Assembly (NCBI GenBank): GCA_937934645.1
Contig: CALGYZ010000075.1
Coordinates: forward strand, 1 to 37,678
Reading direction: 5' to 3'
Length of the DNA: 37,678 nt
Origin: an uncultured Bacillaceae bacterium
Lineage (GTDB): Bacteria > Bacillota > Bacilli > Bacillales > Caldibacillaceae
Each line of letters opens with the position of its first letter. Positions within the stretch are counted from its first letter, which is position 1. The translations under genes were made by a program, and so were the position numbers. Under the pieces are notes generated by a model. It ran no database searches and was not told the origin of the DNA. It was given only the letters and a program-made list of their open reading frames with translations. Below, piece by piece: positions 1-7,796 of this stretch.

Positions 1-71
1 AACCGCCGTATACGGAACCGTACGTACGGTGGTGTGAGAGGACGGGAGTTAATCACTCCTTCCTACTCGAT
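1..71 (+). mobile_element. 3' end of a group II intron (domains V and VI)
   Basis: Bases 2-10 pair with 25-33 (one G-U pair). An upper stem 11-14/19-22 closes a four-base loop, and a two-base CG bulge lies at 23-24. This is the canonical 34-nt domain V with a CGC catalytic triad at 4-6, as in bacterial class C introns. Domain VI follows: GGAGT (45-49) pairs with ACTCC (55-59) around an A-containing loop, flanked by AGGA/TCCT. The segment ends in CTACTCGAT, a typical 3' terminus, so the splice boundary is placed after base 71. The reverse transcriptase/maturase part would lie upstream of the window. The exact boundary and subclass are inferred. Confidence 0.8.
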
Positions 72-187
72 AGCGCCAACTGGAAAAGTATTCCGGTGAT
101 TTTCCGGCTTGATTCATCTCAAACCCGCAGACTATCAACACTGGCAATTTTTTCGGAAAATGAAAAGTATTACATCTTTCAAATAAT

Positions 188-258
188 TTGCCTAAAACTT
201 CACAAGTCATTGTAAATCTTTTGAAAGCGTTTTACTATTGATGTAAGCGATCGCAACA
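188..258 (+). promoter_or_regulatory. Control region of the maltose PTS locus, with a cre-like CcpA site
   Basis: TGAAAGCGTTTTAC at 222-235 matches the CcpA operator consensus TGWAARCGYTWNCW except for the last two bases. A possible sigma-A promoter lies just upstream: TTGCCT (188-193), 17 bp, TGTAAA (211-216), which would put the cre at the start site, a repressing position. GCGATCGC (247-254) is a perfect 8-bp palindrome within a longer imperfect one and could be the operator of the local RpiR-type regulator. The cre is seen directly. The promoter and second operator are weaker inferences. Nothing else is recognised in 72-187. Confidence 0.55.
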
Positions 259-320
259 TGAACAAAAGTTTATCCGGGTAAATTTTATTCTTTTTCTCAA
301 AAATAAGAGAGGTGAACAAA

Positions 321-1935
321 ATGAAAAACGGTAAATTTATGCAAGCGATGCAGCGTTTCGGGGGAGCGATGTTTACTCCGGTCTTATTCTTTACTTATTC
401 TGGAATCATTATCGCTCTGACCATCGTGCTGACGAACCCGTCATTTGTCGGCGGACTGGCAGACCCCGAACACTTTTGGTATAAGTTTTGGATGACAATT
501 CAAAATGCAGGATGGACCATCTTTAACCAGATGGAACTTATTTTTGTGACTGCATTGCCAATTGGTCTGGCGAAGAAAGCAAAGGCCAGGGCTGCGATCG
601 AGTCGTTATTAATCTATTTAACATTTAACTACTTTATTAACAGTATTTTAACGTTCTGGGGACCGACTTTCGGTGTTGATTTTTCCCAGGAGCCAGGTGC
701 AGGTACAGGACTGGATTTGATTGCCGGGATAAAAACATTGGATACAAATATTCTCGGTGCAATCATTATCGCTTCCATTTCTGTTTGGATACATAACCGG
801 TACTTTGATAAAAAGTTGCCGGATTGGCTTGGTATATTCCAAGGTTCGACATTTGTCGGAATCATCGGATTTTTATTTATGTTTCCCATCGCATTGATTA
901 CCTGTTTTGTATGGCCGGTAGTTCAAAGCGGTATAGCCGGTTTGCAGGACTTTATGGTAACCGCCGGCTATCCGGGCATTTGGGTTTACAACTTTTTAAA
1001 CCGTGTTAATTCCGACAGGACTGCATCACTTTATTTGGATGCCTTTCTTGTACGGCCCCGCGGTTGTTGAAGAAGGACTTGTGAAATACTGGCTGCAGCA
1101 TTTAAACGAATTTGCTGCATCTACAGCACCGATCAAGGAGTTGTTCCCTGAGGGAGCATATATGATGTTCGGGCTGGAAAAAGTCATTGCCCCGTTCGGC
1201 ATTACAGCAGCCTTCTATTTGACGGCAAGACCGGAAAAGAAAAAGCAAGTATTGGCATTATTAATTCCTGCACTGCTAACCGCGGTTCTTACAGGCATTA
1301 CCGAACCATTTGAATTTACATTCCTGTTTGTTGCGCCGGTATTGTTCATCGTTTACGCGATAATTTCCGCTACCATGAATACACTCATGTTTGCATTCGG
1401 CGTGTCAGGAAATTTCAACAGCGGTCTAATCGACTGGATTACCCAAAACTGGCTACCATTGTTCCATAATCACTGGCCGACATATGTCACCCAAATTGTA
1501 ATCGGTTTAATTTTTATCGTCATCTACTTCTTCGTGTTCAAATGGATGATTGAAAGATTTAATTATGCAACGCCGGGACGGGAACCGGATGAAGTTGAAA
1601 CGAAATTGTATACGAAAGAAGATTACAAGAAGAAGAAAGAAGGACAAACCGTTGCGATCTCCGGACTGGAGGGGGCAAACCAGTTTACGGAAGCAGCTTC
1701 CCAATATCTGGAAGCGCTCGGCGGCAGGGATAATATCAAATCCGTAACGAACTGTGCGACCCGTTTGCGGATTTCCGTAAATGACAATTCCAAGATTGCC
1801 TCTGATACTGTATTTAAAAACGCGGGGGCCCATGGTGTAGTGAAAAATGGTCAGTCAATTCAAATCATCGTCGGATTGTCTGTTCCGCAAGTTCGGGAAG
1901 AGTTTGAGCGATTAATGAAAATGGAAATCAAATAA
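321..1935 (+). pseudogene. malP: PTS alpha-glucoside (maltose-type) transporter EIICB, frameshifted
   Basis: Two adjacent frames together encode one glucose-family EIICB of the MalP/GlvC type. The first frame (ATG 321, after AGAGAGGTG) gives the N-terminal membrane half up to ...YNFLNR at 1004. The second continues with LIPTGLHHF from 1006 and ends with the EIIB domain, whose phosphorylated cysteine sits in NCATRLR (codon 1753-1755). Continuous reading would give about 538 residues, close to the family's roughly 527. The join needs two extra bases in CGTGTT, most simply loss of one GT from a GTGTGT run. Unrepaired, the first frame stops at 1070. There is no EIIA domain; a separate EIIA gene lies at 4766. 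The product would import and phosphorylate maltose or a related alpha-glucoside. A sequencing error is the main alternative to a real lesion. Confidence 0.85.
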
Positions 1936-1951
1936 ACAGAGGTGTGGATAA

Positions 1952-3277
1952 ATGAAAAAATTCTCCGTTGTTATTGCAGGAGGCGGAAGCACATATACGC
2001 CTGGAATCATATTAACGTTAATCAACAATCTGGATAAATTTCCACTGAGGCAAATCAAACTATATGATAATGATGCGGAAAGACAAAAAATTATTGCCGA
2101 TGCGGTGGAAGTTGTTTTAAGGGAAAAAGCACCTGATATTAAATTTGTTGCCACGACGGATCCGGAAGAAGGTTTCACGGATGTTGACTTTGTGATGGCG
2201 CAAATCCGGGTCGGAAAATATGAAATGCGGGACAAGGATGAAAAAATTCCGTTAAAATATGGTGTGCTGGGACAGGAAACATGCGGCCCCGGCGGCATTG
2301 CCTATGGAATGCGCTCCATCGGCGGCGTTTTGGAACTGATTGACTATATGGAAAAATATTCGCCGGATGCCTGGATGTTAAACTATTCCAACCCGGCTGC
2401 CATCGTCGCTGAGGCAACAAGAAGACTGAGACCGAACTCGAAAATATTAAATATTTGCGACATGCCGATCGCCATTCAAGGCAACATGGCAGAAATTCTC
2501 GGATTAAATTCCTATAAAGATATGGAAGTCCGCTACTATGGTTTGAACCACTTCGGCTGGTGGACGGATATCCGCGATAAAGAAGGCAACGATTTAATGC
2601 CGAAGCTGAAAGAATATGTAAAAGAGAACGGATATTTGCCTCCGGGCGCCGAAGATTATATGGAAAAAAGCTGGGCGGACACATTCCGTAAAGCGAAAGA
2701 TGTGTACGCAGTTGAACCGGAGACATTGCCGAACACATACTTAAAATATTATCTATATCCGGATTATGTGGTCGAAAACAGTGATCCGAACCACACACGG
2801 GTGGATGAAATCCGGGCACACCGGGAAAAGAAAGTTTTCGAAATGTGCCGGAAAATTGCAGAGCAGCAATCAACGGAAGGCTTCGATTTTGAAATATCTG
2901 ATGCCCATGCCGGTTACATCATTGATTTGGCAAGGGCCATTGCATATAACACCGGCGAAAGAATGTTGGTCATTGTAGAAAATAACGGAGCGATTGAAAA
3001 CTTTGATCCGACGGCCATGGTGGAAGTACCGTGCATGATCGGTTCCAACGGTCCTGAACCATTGTCTATGGGAAGAATTCCTACTTTCCAAAAGGGATTA
3101 ATGGAACAGCAGGTTGCCGTGGAAAAATTAGTTGTCGATGCCTGGATTGAAAAATCTTACCAAAAATTATGGCAGGCATTAACACTGTCAAAAACTGTAC
3201 CTAGTGCCACGGTTGCAAAGCAAATATTGGATGATCTGATTGAAGCCAATAAAGATTACTGGCCGGAGTTGCAATAA
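1952..3277 (+). CDS. malA: 6-phospho-alpha-glucosidase (GH4, maltose-6'-phosphate glucosidase)
   Basis: This cytoplasmic enzyme hydrolyses maltose-6'-phosphate and other 6-phospho-alpha-glucosides to glucose and glucose-6-phosphate. GH4 enzymes use NAD+ and a divalent metal in a redox-elimination mechanism. The 441 residues match the GlvA/MalA length (about 440). An N-terminal Rossmann loop AGGGSTYTP starts at residue 9. NPAA, the metal ligand Cys169 in CDMP and His200 in NHFGWW are the GH4 metal and active-site motifs. The ATG follows GAGGTG by a normal spacing, 16 nt after the transporter gene, so the two are co-transcribed. The frame is intact although its transporter and regulator neighbours are damaged. 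Confidence 0.95.
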   Translation: MKKFSVVIAGGGSTYTPGIILTLINNLDKFPLRQIKLYDNDAERQKIIADAVEVVLREKAPDIKFVATTDPEEGFTDVDFVMAQIRVGKYEMRDKDEKIPLKYGVLGQETCGPGGIAYGMRSIGGVLELIDYMEKYSPDAWMLNYSNPAAIVAEATRRLRPNSKILNICDMPIAIQGNMAEILGLNSYKDMEVRYYGLNHFGWWTDIRDKEGNDLMPKLKEYVKENGYLPPGAEDYMEKSWADTFRKAKDVYAVEPETLPNTYLKYYLYPDYVVENSDPNHTRVDEIRAHREKKVFEMCRKIAEQQSTEGFDFEISDAHAGYIIDLARAIAYNTGERMLVIVENNGAIENFDPTAMVEVPCMIGSNGPEPLSMGRIPTFQKGLMEQQVAVEKLVVDAWIEKSYQKLWQALTLSKTVPSATVAKQILDDLIEANKDYWPELQ

Positions 3278-3317
3278 TCGCCGGACCCGGCCGGTTGTTA
3301 ACCTCCTCTTCTTAACT

Positions 3318-3349
3318 GTTACCCTGTTATAAAAATATAACAGGGTAAC
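3318..3349. repeat. 13-bp perfect inverted repeat between malA and the regulator gene
   Basis: GTTACCCTGTTAT (3318-3330) and ATAACAGGGTAAC (3337-3349) are perfect arms around a 6-nt A-rich loop. A loose T-rich stretch (TTATTACTATTTT) follows, so it may end malA transcription. It also lies 15 bp upstream of an extended -10 promoter and covers that promoter's -35 position, so it could instead be an operator for the regulator gene. The two roles are not exclusive. Confidence 0.7.
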
Positions 3350-3361
3350 TTATTACTATTT

Positions 3362-3370
3362 TGATATAAT
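3362..3370 (+). promoter_or_regulatory. Extended -10 promoter of the RpiR-type regulator
   Basis: TGATATAAT is a perfect extended -10 element (TGn plus TATAAT). No good -35 is seen 17 bp upstream, where the inverted repeat 3318-3349 lies. The predicted start near 3377 gives a short leader holding the GAGGAGG ribosome binding site at 3389-3395. Confidence 0.6.
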
Positions 3371-3401
3371 AATCTTATGACAATTAAGAGGAGGTTGTAC
3401 A

Positions 3402-4181
3402 ATGGAGCTGGAAAGCCTCATTAATAAATATTATGAAAACTTAAATGAGAACGATATGTATTTGTTGCAATATATATTGGAGCATAAGGAAGAATGCCAG
3501 AATTTAAGTATTACCGATCTGTCAAAAAAATGCAATATGTCGACATCATCGATTTTAAGAATGACGCAAAAACTCGGATTTTCCGGATACAGCGAATTTA
3601 AATTCACTTTAAAAAATGATTTGGCATCTCAATCCGAACTGATGCTATCATCCGGCGAGGATTATATTGACCAGCTTCAAAAAACGGTAAACAGCATTTT
3701 TAAATATTTTCATAAAGAAGATATTACGGATATATTACGGTGTTTAAAAAATGCAAGGCATATGTATGTATATGGTACAGGCTGGGCACAAAAGCTGGCC
3801 GGGGAACAGCTGATGAGAACATTCATCAATTGCAACCGCCCGATGATTTTAATTAAAGATTACAATGAATTTAAAGGAATGTTGCCGAATTATACAAAGG
3901 ATGACTTTATTATTATCATTTCGTTAAGCGGTAAGATCCATGAAATTATTGACAGTTTACGGATCTTGAAGTTAAAACAGATTCCCGTATTATCCATCAC
4001 GGATTTGATAAGTAACGAACTGGCGACACTGGCCACCTACAATTTGTATTTCCAGTCGATGAAAATTATGAAGCCTATTTCCGGTGACTCGGTATATCAG
4101 GACGATTCGATGTGTACGTTACATATTTTTCGATGTGTACGTTACATATTTTTCGATGTGTACGTTACATATTTTATGTGA
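3402..4181 (+). CDS. MurR/RpiR-family regulator with a repeat-altered C-terminus
   Basis: Residues 1-75 form the RpiR-type N-terminal helix-turn-helix (LSITDLSKKCNMSTSSILRM is the recognition region). Residues from about 105 form a SIS sugar-phosphate-binding domain (YVYGTGWAQKLAGEQL; IIIISLSG). B. subtilis GlvR/MalR, of the same family, activates the maltose genes in response to sugar phosphate, so a local role is likely. From base 4107 three perfect 23-bp copies are read in three successive frames and translation stops at 4181 after 259 residues. With one copy the frame would continue to TAA at 4222-4224, giving 257 residues and a C-terminal helix (LHILCELLYIKFIE) typical of SIS-domain ends. 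The last 23 residues here are therefore probably not native, and function may be lost or altered. Confidence 0.85.
   Translation: MELESLINKYYENLNENDMYLLQYILEHKEECQNLSITDLSKKCNMSTSSILRMTQKLGFSGYSEFKFTLKNDLASQSELMLSSGEDYIDQLQKTVNSIFKYFHKEDITDILRCLKNARHMYVYGTGWAQKLAGEQLMRTFINCNRPMILIKDYNEFKGMLPNYTKDDFIIIISLSGKIHEIIDSLRILKLKQIPVLSITDLISNELATLATYNLYFQSMKIMKPISGDSVYQDDSMCTLHIFRCVRYIFFDVYVTYFM
4107..4175 (+). repeat. Perfect 3 x 23 bp tandem repeat inside the regulator gene
   Basis: Copies occupy 4107-4129, 4130-4152 and 4153-4175 with no mismatches; each begins TCGATGTG and ends ACATATTTT. Because 23 is not a multiple of three, each extra copy shifts the frame, and none of the three frames contains a stop within the unit. 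One or four copies keep the downstream frame; two or three, as here, do not. Confidence 0.97.
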
Positions 4182-4243
4182 ATTGCTATACATCAAATTT
4201 ATTGAAATGTATACGAAATTATAAATGAAGTGAGGGAATAGTA

Positions 4244-4732
4244 TTGAAAACCATGCTGAACAATGTTCTGCACCCTTTTTCAACTCCGGAAAGGGCATTA
4301 AAAATTTTAATGACGATGGTATTTCTCGTTCCTGTTTTATTTGGTATTTATATTTTCCTCACATTAGCCAGGGAAGAATTGACATTTTCCGAATATTTAT
4401 ACCAAAGCAGCTGGAATAATCTTCTTTTCTTAAATGTACTGATGAATTTAGTTTGGACTTATATTCTTATAAAAATGTATCCAGGGACGGATAAGGAAAC
4501 GGATTTTGAATACATCGGCTTTATTTTATGGATTCTGTTCATATCCCAAATTTTCGTTTCCAATATTTTCCTGGCTTTTTTAGCAGGGATTACTCTGTAT
4601 AAAATAAGAGCCGGATTCAGACAGTCCATGAGCGTGCAGTTGTTCCTGAGAAACAAAACCGTGTCAATCATGGCTTTATCTTTGTTATTTTTTTCACTTC
4701 TTAGCGGTTTTGCGTTGATCCGGACGGTTTAA
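4244..4732 (+). CDS. Unrecognised small membrane protein, four predicted helices
   Basis: The product is 162 residues with about four hydrophobic segments: near residues 21-43 (LKILMTMVFLVPVLFGIYIF), 58-78 (NNLLFLNVLMNLVWTYILI), 90-118 (IGFILWILFISQIFVSNIFL) and 140-160 (VSIMALSLLFFSLLSGFAL). A short N-terminal cytoplasmic segment precedes the first. I recognise no family, catalytic motif or signal peptide. A TTG start at 4244 is chosen because GTGAGGGA (4230-4237) sits 6 nt upstream; ATG 4253 is the alternative. It lies between the regulator and the EIIA gene, 33 nt before the latter, on the same strand, so it is probably part of the sugar operon. A role in transport or signalling is only inferred from position. 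Confidence 0.75.
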   Translation: MKTMLNNVLHPFSTPERALKILMTMVFLVPVLFGIYIFLTLAREELTFSEYLYQSSWNNLLFLNVLMNLVWTYILIKMYPGTDKETDFEYIGFILWILFISQIFVSNIFLAFLAGITLYKIRAGFRQSMSVQLFLRNKTVSIMALSLLFFSLLSGFALIRTV

Positions 4733-4765
4733 ACGGTCATCTTGACGTTATAGGAGTGGGTTTAT

Positions 4766-5272
4766 ATGTTTAAAAAATTGTTTAAAAAGAGAAATAAAAC
4801 TGCGATTGATATCATGTCACCAGCTACCGGAACATTTGTGAATCTGGACGATGTTCCCGATCCGGTATTTTCCGCCAAAATGGTCGGCGACGGTGCGGCT
4901 GTTCAGCCGGAGAAAACTAAAACGGTAATCGTTTCCCCGGTGAAAGGAAAAGTAGTCATGCTGGCGGACTCACTTCATGCCATTGGCATCTGCGGAGAAA
5001 ATGATGTCGAACTTTTAATTCATGTCGGCCTGGAAACGGTTGATCTGAAAGGGGAAGGTTTTCGTTCCCTTGTTTCCAAAGGTGATGATGTGGAGTCCGG
5101 TCAGCCGCTTTTGGAAGTCGATTTCAACCTGATTGAGGAAAGCGGTAAAAACTCCGTGATTCCGGTCGTCATTACGAACAATGAAAATAATAAATTTAAA
5201 GTTATATCCGGACATAGCGGAGCGGCTGAAGCAGGTAAAACTGTTTTATTTTCCGTGGAAGCACAAGCATGA
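4766..5272 (+). CDS. PTS glucose-type EIIA component (Crr/IIA-Glc family)
   Basis: This soluble phosphocarrier takes phosphate from HPr-His15 and passes it to an EIIB cysteine. The 168-residue protein has the IIA-Glc pattern: a proline-rich start (DIMSPATGTFVNLDDVPDPVF), His71 in DSLHAIGI and the phosphorylated His86 in LLIHVGLETVDL. These are 15 residues apart, as in E. coli IIA-Glc (75 and 90), followed by KGEGF. The EIICB encoded at 321-1935 lacks an EIIA domain, so this is its natural partner, although IIA-Glc proteins can also serve other EIICB proteins. The ATG follows AGGAGTGG by 7 nt. A terminator follows, closing the locus. Confidence 0.93.
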   Translation: MFKKLFKKRNKTAIDIMSPATGTFVNLDDVPDPVFSAKMVGDGAAVQPEKTKTVIVSPVKGKVVMLADSLHAIGICGENDVELLIHVGLETVDLKGEGFRSLVSKGDDVESGQPLLEVDFNLIEESGKNSVIPVVITNNENNKFKVISGHSGAAEAGKTVLFSVEAQA

Positions 5273-5351
5273 TTCGGATCCGTTCATTTCATCGCTTTTT
5301 CACTATCTGTCCGTCTTTTTGTAATCACTCAGAATTTGCATACAATAACCA

Positions 5352-5379
5352 TACGCCGGTTGTTACCGGCGTATTTTTT
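5352..5379 (+). terminator. Terminator of the maltose PTS locus
   Basis: Arms TACGCCGG (5352-5359) and CCGGCGTA (5366-5373) enclose a 6-nt loop and are followed by TTTTTT. It lies 80 nt after the EIIA stop codon. Confidence 0.9.
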
Positions 5380-5484
5380 CCTTCCACAGTCAATTATCAT
5401 AACCGGATTTAGATAAAAATATGAAACATTCCGGGCCGGTCAATCGTATATGTTATCAGACTCAGGGAAAAAGGTGGGATGGTA

Positions 5485-6588
5485 ATGAAAAATGAACGAA
5501 AGCGAATTTTGGAGATGGTGAAAAAAGGGGAAGTCAGTATCGAAGAAGCCGAAAAGCTTTTGGATGAGCTGGAAGAATTGGAAAGCAGGCAAAAAGAAAA
5601 ACAAGCCAGTATTGACCACCGGTTACCGGTTTTTGAACAATGGGAGTCAAAGGATGGCGGAAACAAAAAAGGCGGTACATCCGGCAGGAGAAAAACGCTC
5701 AAAGACACGTTGTTCGGGCTGTTTGAAGACGCTCTGGATAAAATAAAAGATTTTGAATTTGATTCCCAGCATTCGGTTGCGGTATCCCATGTTTACCAAC
5801 AAAATGACAGTTCGTTTAACGGTATTTTAATCGAAATTCCTAACGGATCGGTAACCCTTCACGCCTGGGACCACACCGATGTACGGATTGAATTGGACGG
5901 GAAAGTTTACCGGACGGAAGATCCTGTGGAAGGCAAGGAAAAGTTTCTAAATAATATTGAGTTCAAGATTGATGACGGAAAGTTTTCTTTTTCATCGAAG
6001 GAAAAGTTTATGAAAACAGATGCCAAAATTTATGTGCCGGAAAAGAAATACGAAAAAATTGATATCAAACTTTTCAACGGTCCGGTAACCGCAGAAGGGA
6101 TAAAGGCAGAAAAAATGGATGTGAAAACGGCCAATGGACAAATCCGCCTGATCCGTACTGAATGCGGAAAAGCCGAAGCAGAAACAGGCAACGGATCCAT
6201 TCAGATAACGGAAAGTCAATGCAAAAAGCTGGAAGCAGAAACGTTAAACGGCAAGGTCACGGTCGACGGACAGTATGAAAAAACAGAGATCCAAACATTC
6301 AGCGGAACGATTACGGTTTATCTTGACGGAGGAGATGCGAAAACGATCCGACTATCAAGCGGTACCGGAAATATATTTGTCTATGCGGACCGGAAACTCC
6401 CGTTGAGCGGTGAGATGAAATCCAATCTCGGCACCGTCCAGCTGAATCTTGATCATGTAAGGAAAGTGGAAGAAACCAAGGAAGCCCTGCAGAAAACAAT
6501 TTATTTTGACACAAGTGATGAATTAAAAGGAAAAACATATTTGTTTGCCGGTTCAAAAACCGGGATGATTACGGTGAAAAACAAATAA
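5485..6588 (+). CDS. yvlB: YvlB-like DUF4097 beta-strand repeat protein
   Basis: Residues 1-32 (KNERKRILEMVKKGEVSIEE and on) form the short helical domain found at the N-terminus of B. subtilis YvlB. A charged linker follows. From about residue 105 the protein consists of repeated short beta-strand units typical of DUF4097/DUF4098 (GPVTAEGIKAEKMDVKTANG, then similar blocks ending in GKVTVDG and SGTITVYL). At 367 residues it is close to YvlB (about 365). There is no signal peptide or membrane segment. ATG 5485 is chosen because AAGGTGGG ends 7 nt upstream; the in-frame ATG at 5479 overlaps that site. Family members often sit near envelope-stress genes, but the function is not established. Confidence 0.85.
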   Translation: MKNERKRILEMVKKGEVSIEEAEKLLDELEELESRQKEKQASIDHRLPVFEQWESKDGGNKKGGTSGRRKTLKDTLFGLFEDALDKIKDFEFDSQHSVAVSHVYQQNDSSFNGILIEIPNGSVTLHAWDHTDVRIELDGKVYRTEDPVEGKEKFLNNIEFKIDDGKFSFSSKEKFMKTDAKIYVPEKKYEKIDIKLFNGPVTAEGIKAEKMDVKTANGQIRLIRTECGKAEAETGNGSIQITESQCKKLEAETLNGKVTVDGQYEKTEIQTFSGTITVYLDGGDAKTIRLSSGTGNIFVYADRKLPLSGEMKSNLGTVQLNLDHVRKVEETKEALQKTIYFDTSDELKGKTYLFAGSKTGMITVKNK

Positions 6589-6600
6589 CGGCTGCCAGCT

Positions 6601-6640
6601 GCCCTGTTTCCGGAGCAAGGAAAACAGGGCATTTGTTATT
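6601..6640 (+). terminator. Probable terminator after yvlB
   Basis: GCCCTGTTT (6601-6609) pairs with AAACAGGGC (6622-6630). An inner CC/GG extension leaves one bulged A. The tail ATTTGTTATT is T-rich but interrupted. Confidence 0.7.
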
Positions 6641-6682
6641 GGATACAAAGAATAGAGCCGGTTTTGGTTTTAGCTGTAAAAG

Positions 6683-6691
6683 TGGTAAAAT
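6683..6691 (+). promoter_or_regulatory. Candidate extended -10 promoter for hprK
   Basis: TGGTAAAAT is an extended -10 element placed about 55 nt before the hprK start, with a weak TTTGGT 17 bp upstream. A consensus TTGACA at 6704-6709 is followed by TATAAG at 6726-6731, but that pair would place the start site after most of the GCGAGG ribosome binding site, so the upstream promoter is preferred. Confidence 0.45.
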
Positions 6692-6745
6692 GTAGATTAC
6701 AAGTTGACAAACAGTGTCCATTCTGTATAAGCGAGGTCGTTTAAC

Positions 6746-7672
6746 ATGGCAAGTGTGACAGTGAAAGATTTATTGGAAAGATTTGATTTAGAATTGGTCA
6801 GCGGTGAAGATGGCATTAACCGGCCGATTACGACAAGCGATATTTCCCGTCCGGGATTGGAAATGGCCGGCTTTTTTGATTATTATCCGGAAGAACGGCT
6901 CCAATTGCTGGGGAAAACGGAATTAAGTTTTTTTTCGATGTTGAACGATGAAGATAAACGGATCCGGATGCGCAAGCTGTGTACAGATGCAACACCGGGC
7001 ATCATCGTAACCAGAGGCCTAGAAGTTCCCAAAGAATTGATTGAGGCTTCCGAGGAAGATGCTGTTCCCGTTATGCGCTCCAAATTGAAAACGACGAAGT
7101 TATTGAGCCAGCTGACGAACTACTTGGAAGTTGAACTGGCGCCGATTATTGCCATTCACGGGGTTCTGGTCGATGTGTACGGCGTCGGCGTGCTGATAAC
7201 GGGACAAAGCGGAGTCGGAAAGAGTGAGACGGCTCTTGAACTGGTCAAACGGGGCCACCGTCTGGTTGCCGATGATTGTGTAGAAATCCGCCAGGAGGAT
7301 CAGGATACATTAGTCGGAAAGTCCCCCCCGCTCATCGAACATTTACTGGAAATCCGGGGTCTCGGAATCATCAATGTCATGACGTTGTTCGGAGCCGGCG
7401 CGGTACGTTCCCGCAAGCGGATTACGATGTGTGTCCATTTGGAAAACTGGGACGATCAGAAACAATATGACCGGCTCGGACTGGATGAAGACACAATGAA
7501 AATATTTGATACGGAAATACCAAAGCTAACCATTCCCGTACGTCCAGGGCGCAACCTGGCTGTCATTATTGAGGTTGCGGCGATGAACTTCCGCCTGAAG
7601 CGGATGGGGGTTAATACTGCTGAACAGTTTACGGAAAAACTGAAGGAGACGATACAGGAATTTGATGATTGA
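6746..7672 (+). CDS. hprK: HPr kinase/phosphorylase
   Basis: This bifunctional enzyme phosphorylates HPr, and Crh, on Ser46 when fructose-1,6-bisphosphate and ATP are high, and dephosphorylates them by phosphorolysis. It is thus the sensor of carbon catabolite repression in Firmicutes. The 308 residues match the family (310 in B. subtilis). The Walker A motif GQSGVGKS lies at residues 153-160, preceded by IHGVLVDVYG with its conserved histidine, and followed by VADDCVEI and the family signature LEIRGLGIINV. It heads the hprK-lgt-yvoD-ppaX-yvoF group, although a terminator-like hairpin and a promoter separate it from lgt. Its substrate Crh is encoded in the same window at 16983. Confidence 0.97.
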   Translation: MASVTVKDLLERFDLELVSGEDGINRPITTSDISRPGLEMAGFFDYYPEERLQLLGKTELSFFSMLNDEDKRIRMRKLCTDATPGIIVTRGLEVPKELIEASEEDAVPVMRSKLKTTKLLSQLTNYLEVELAPIIAIHGVLVDVYGVGVLITGQSGVGKSETALELVKRGHRLVADDCVEIRQEDQDTLVGKSPPLIEHLLEIRGLGIINVMTLFGAGAVRSRKRITMCVHLENWDDQKQYDRLGLDEDTMKIFDTEIPKLTIPVRPGRNLAVIIEVAAMNFRLKRMGVNTAEQFTEKLKETIQEFDD

Positions 7673-7696
7673 TTTATTTATTTTTCTCCGGCACTT

Positions 7697-7725
7697 GCCC
7701 GGGCGATTTAGCCGGGCTCATTTTT
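7697..7725 (+). terminator. Terminator between hprK and lgt
   Basis: GCCCGG (7697-7702) pairs with CCGGGC (7712-7717), extended by a C-G pair across a bulged G. The tail TCATTTTTATT follows. It lies 25 nt after the hprK stop. Confidence 0.7.
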
Positions 7726-7737
7726 ATTGACAAGAAC

Positions 7738-7766
7738 TTATATAGCGGGTAGAGTTTGCTTATAAT
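7738..7766 (+). promoter_or_regulatory. Possible promoter for lgt
   Basis: A perfect -10 TATAAT stands at 7761-7766, about 30 nt before the lgt start, with only a weak TTATAT at 7738-7743. A TTGACA at 7727-7732 is too far upstream (28 bp) to pair with it. Confidence 0.4.
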
Positions 7767-7796
7767 AGTTTCAGACGATTATAGGGGGCTGATGAT

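Noticed and set aside
2175..2873. Long minus-strand open frame opposite malA
   Set aside because: It is a shadow of a strongly supported GH4 gene, with no ribosome binding site or recognisable domain.
4107..4175. Possible CRISPR-like repeats
   Set aside because: The three copies are directly adjacent with no spacers and lie within a coding frame, so this is a tandem repeat.
6704..6731. TTGACA/TATAAG as the main hprK promoter
   Set aside because: Its start site would fall after most of the ribosome binding site, leaving almost no leader.
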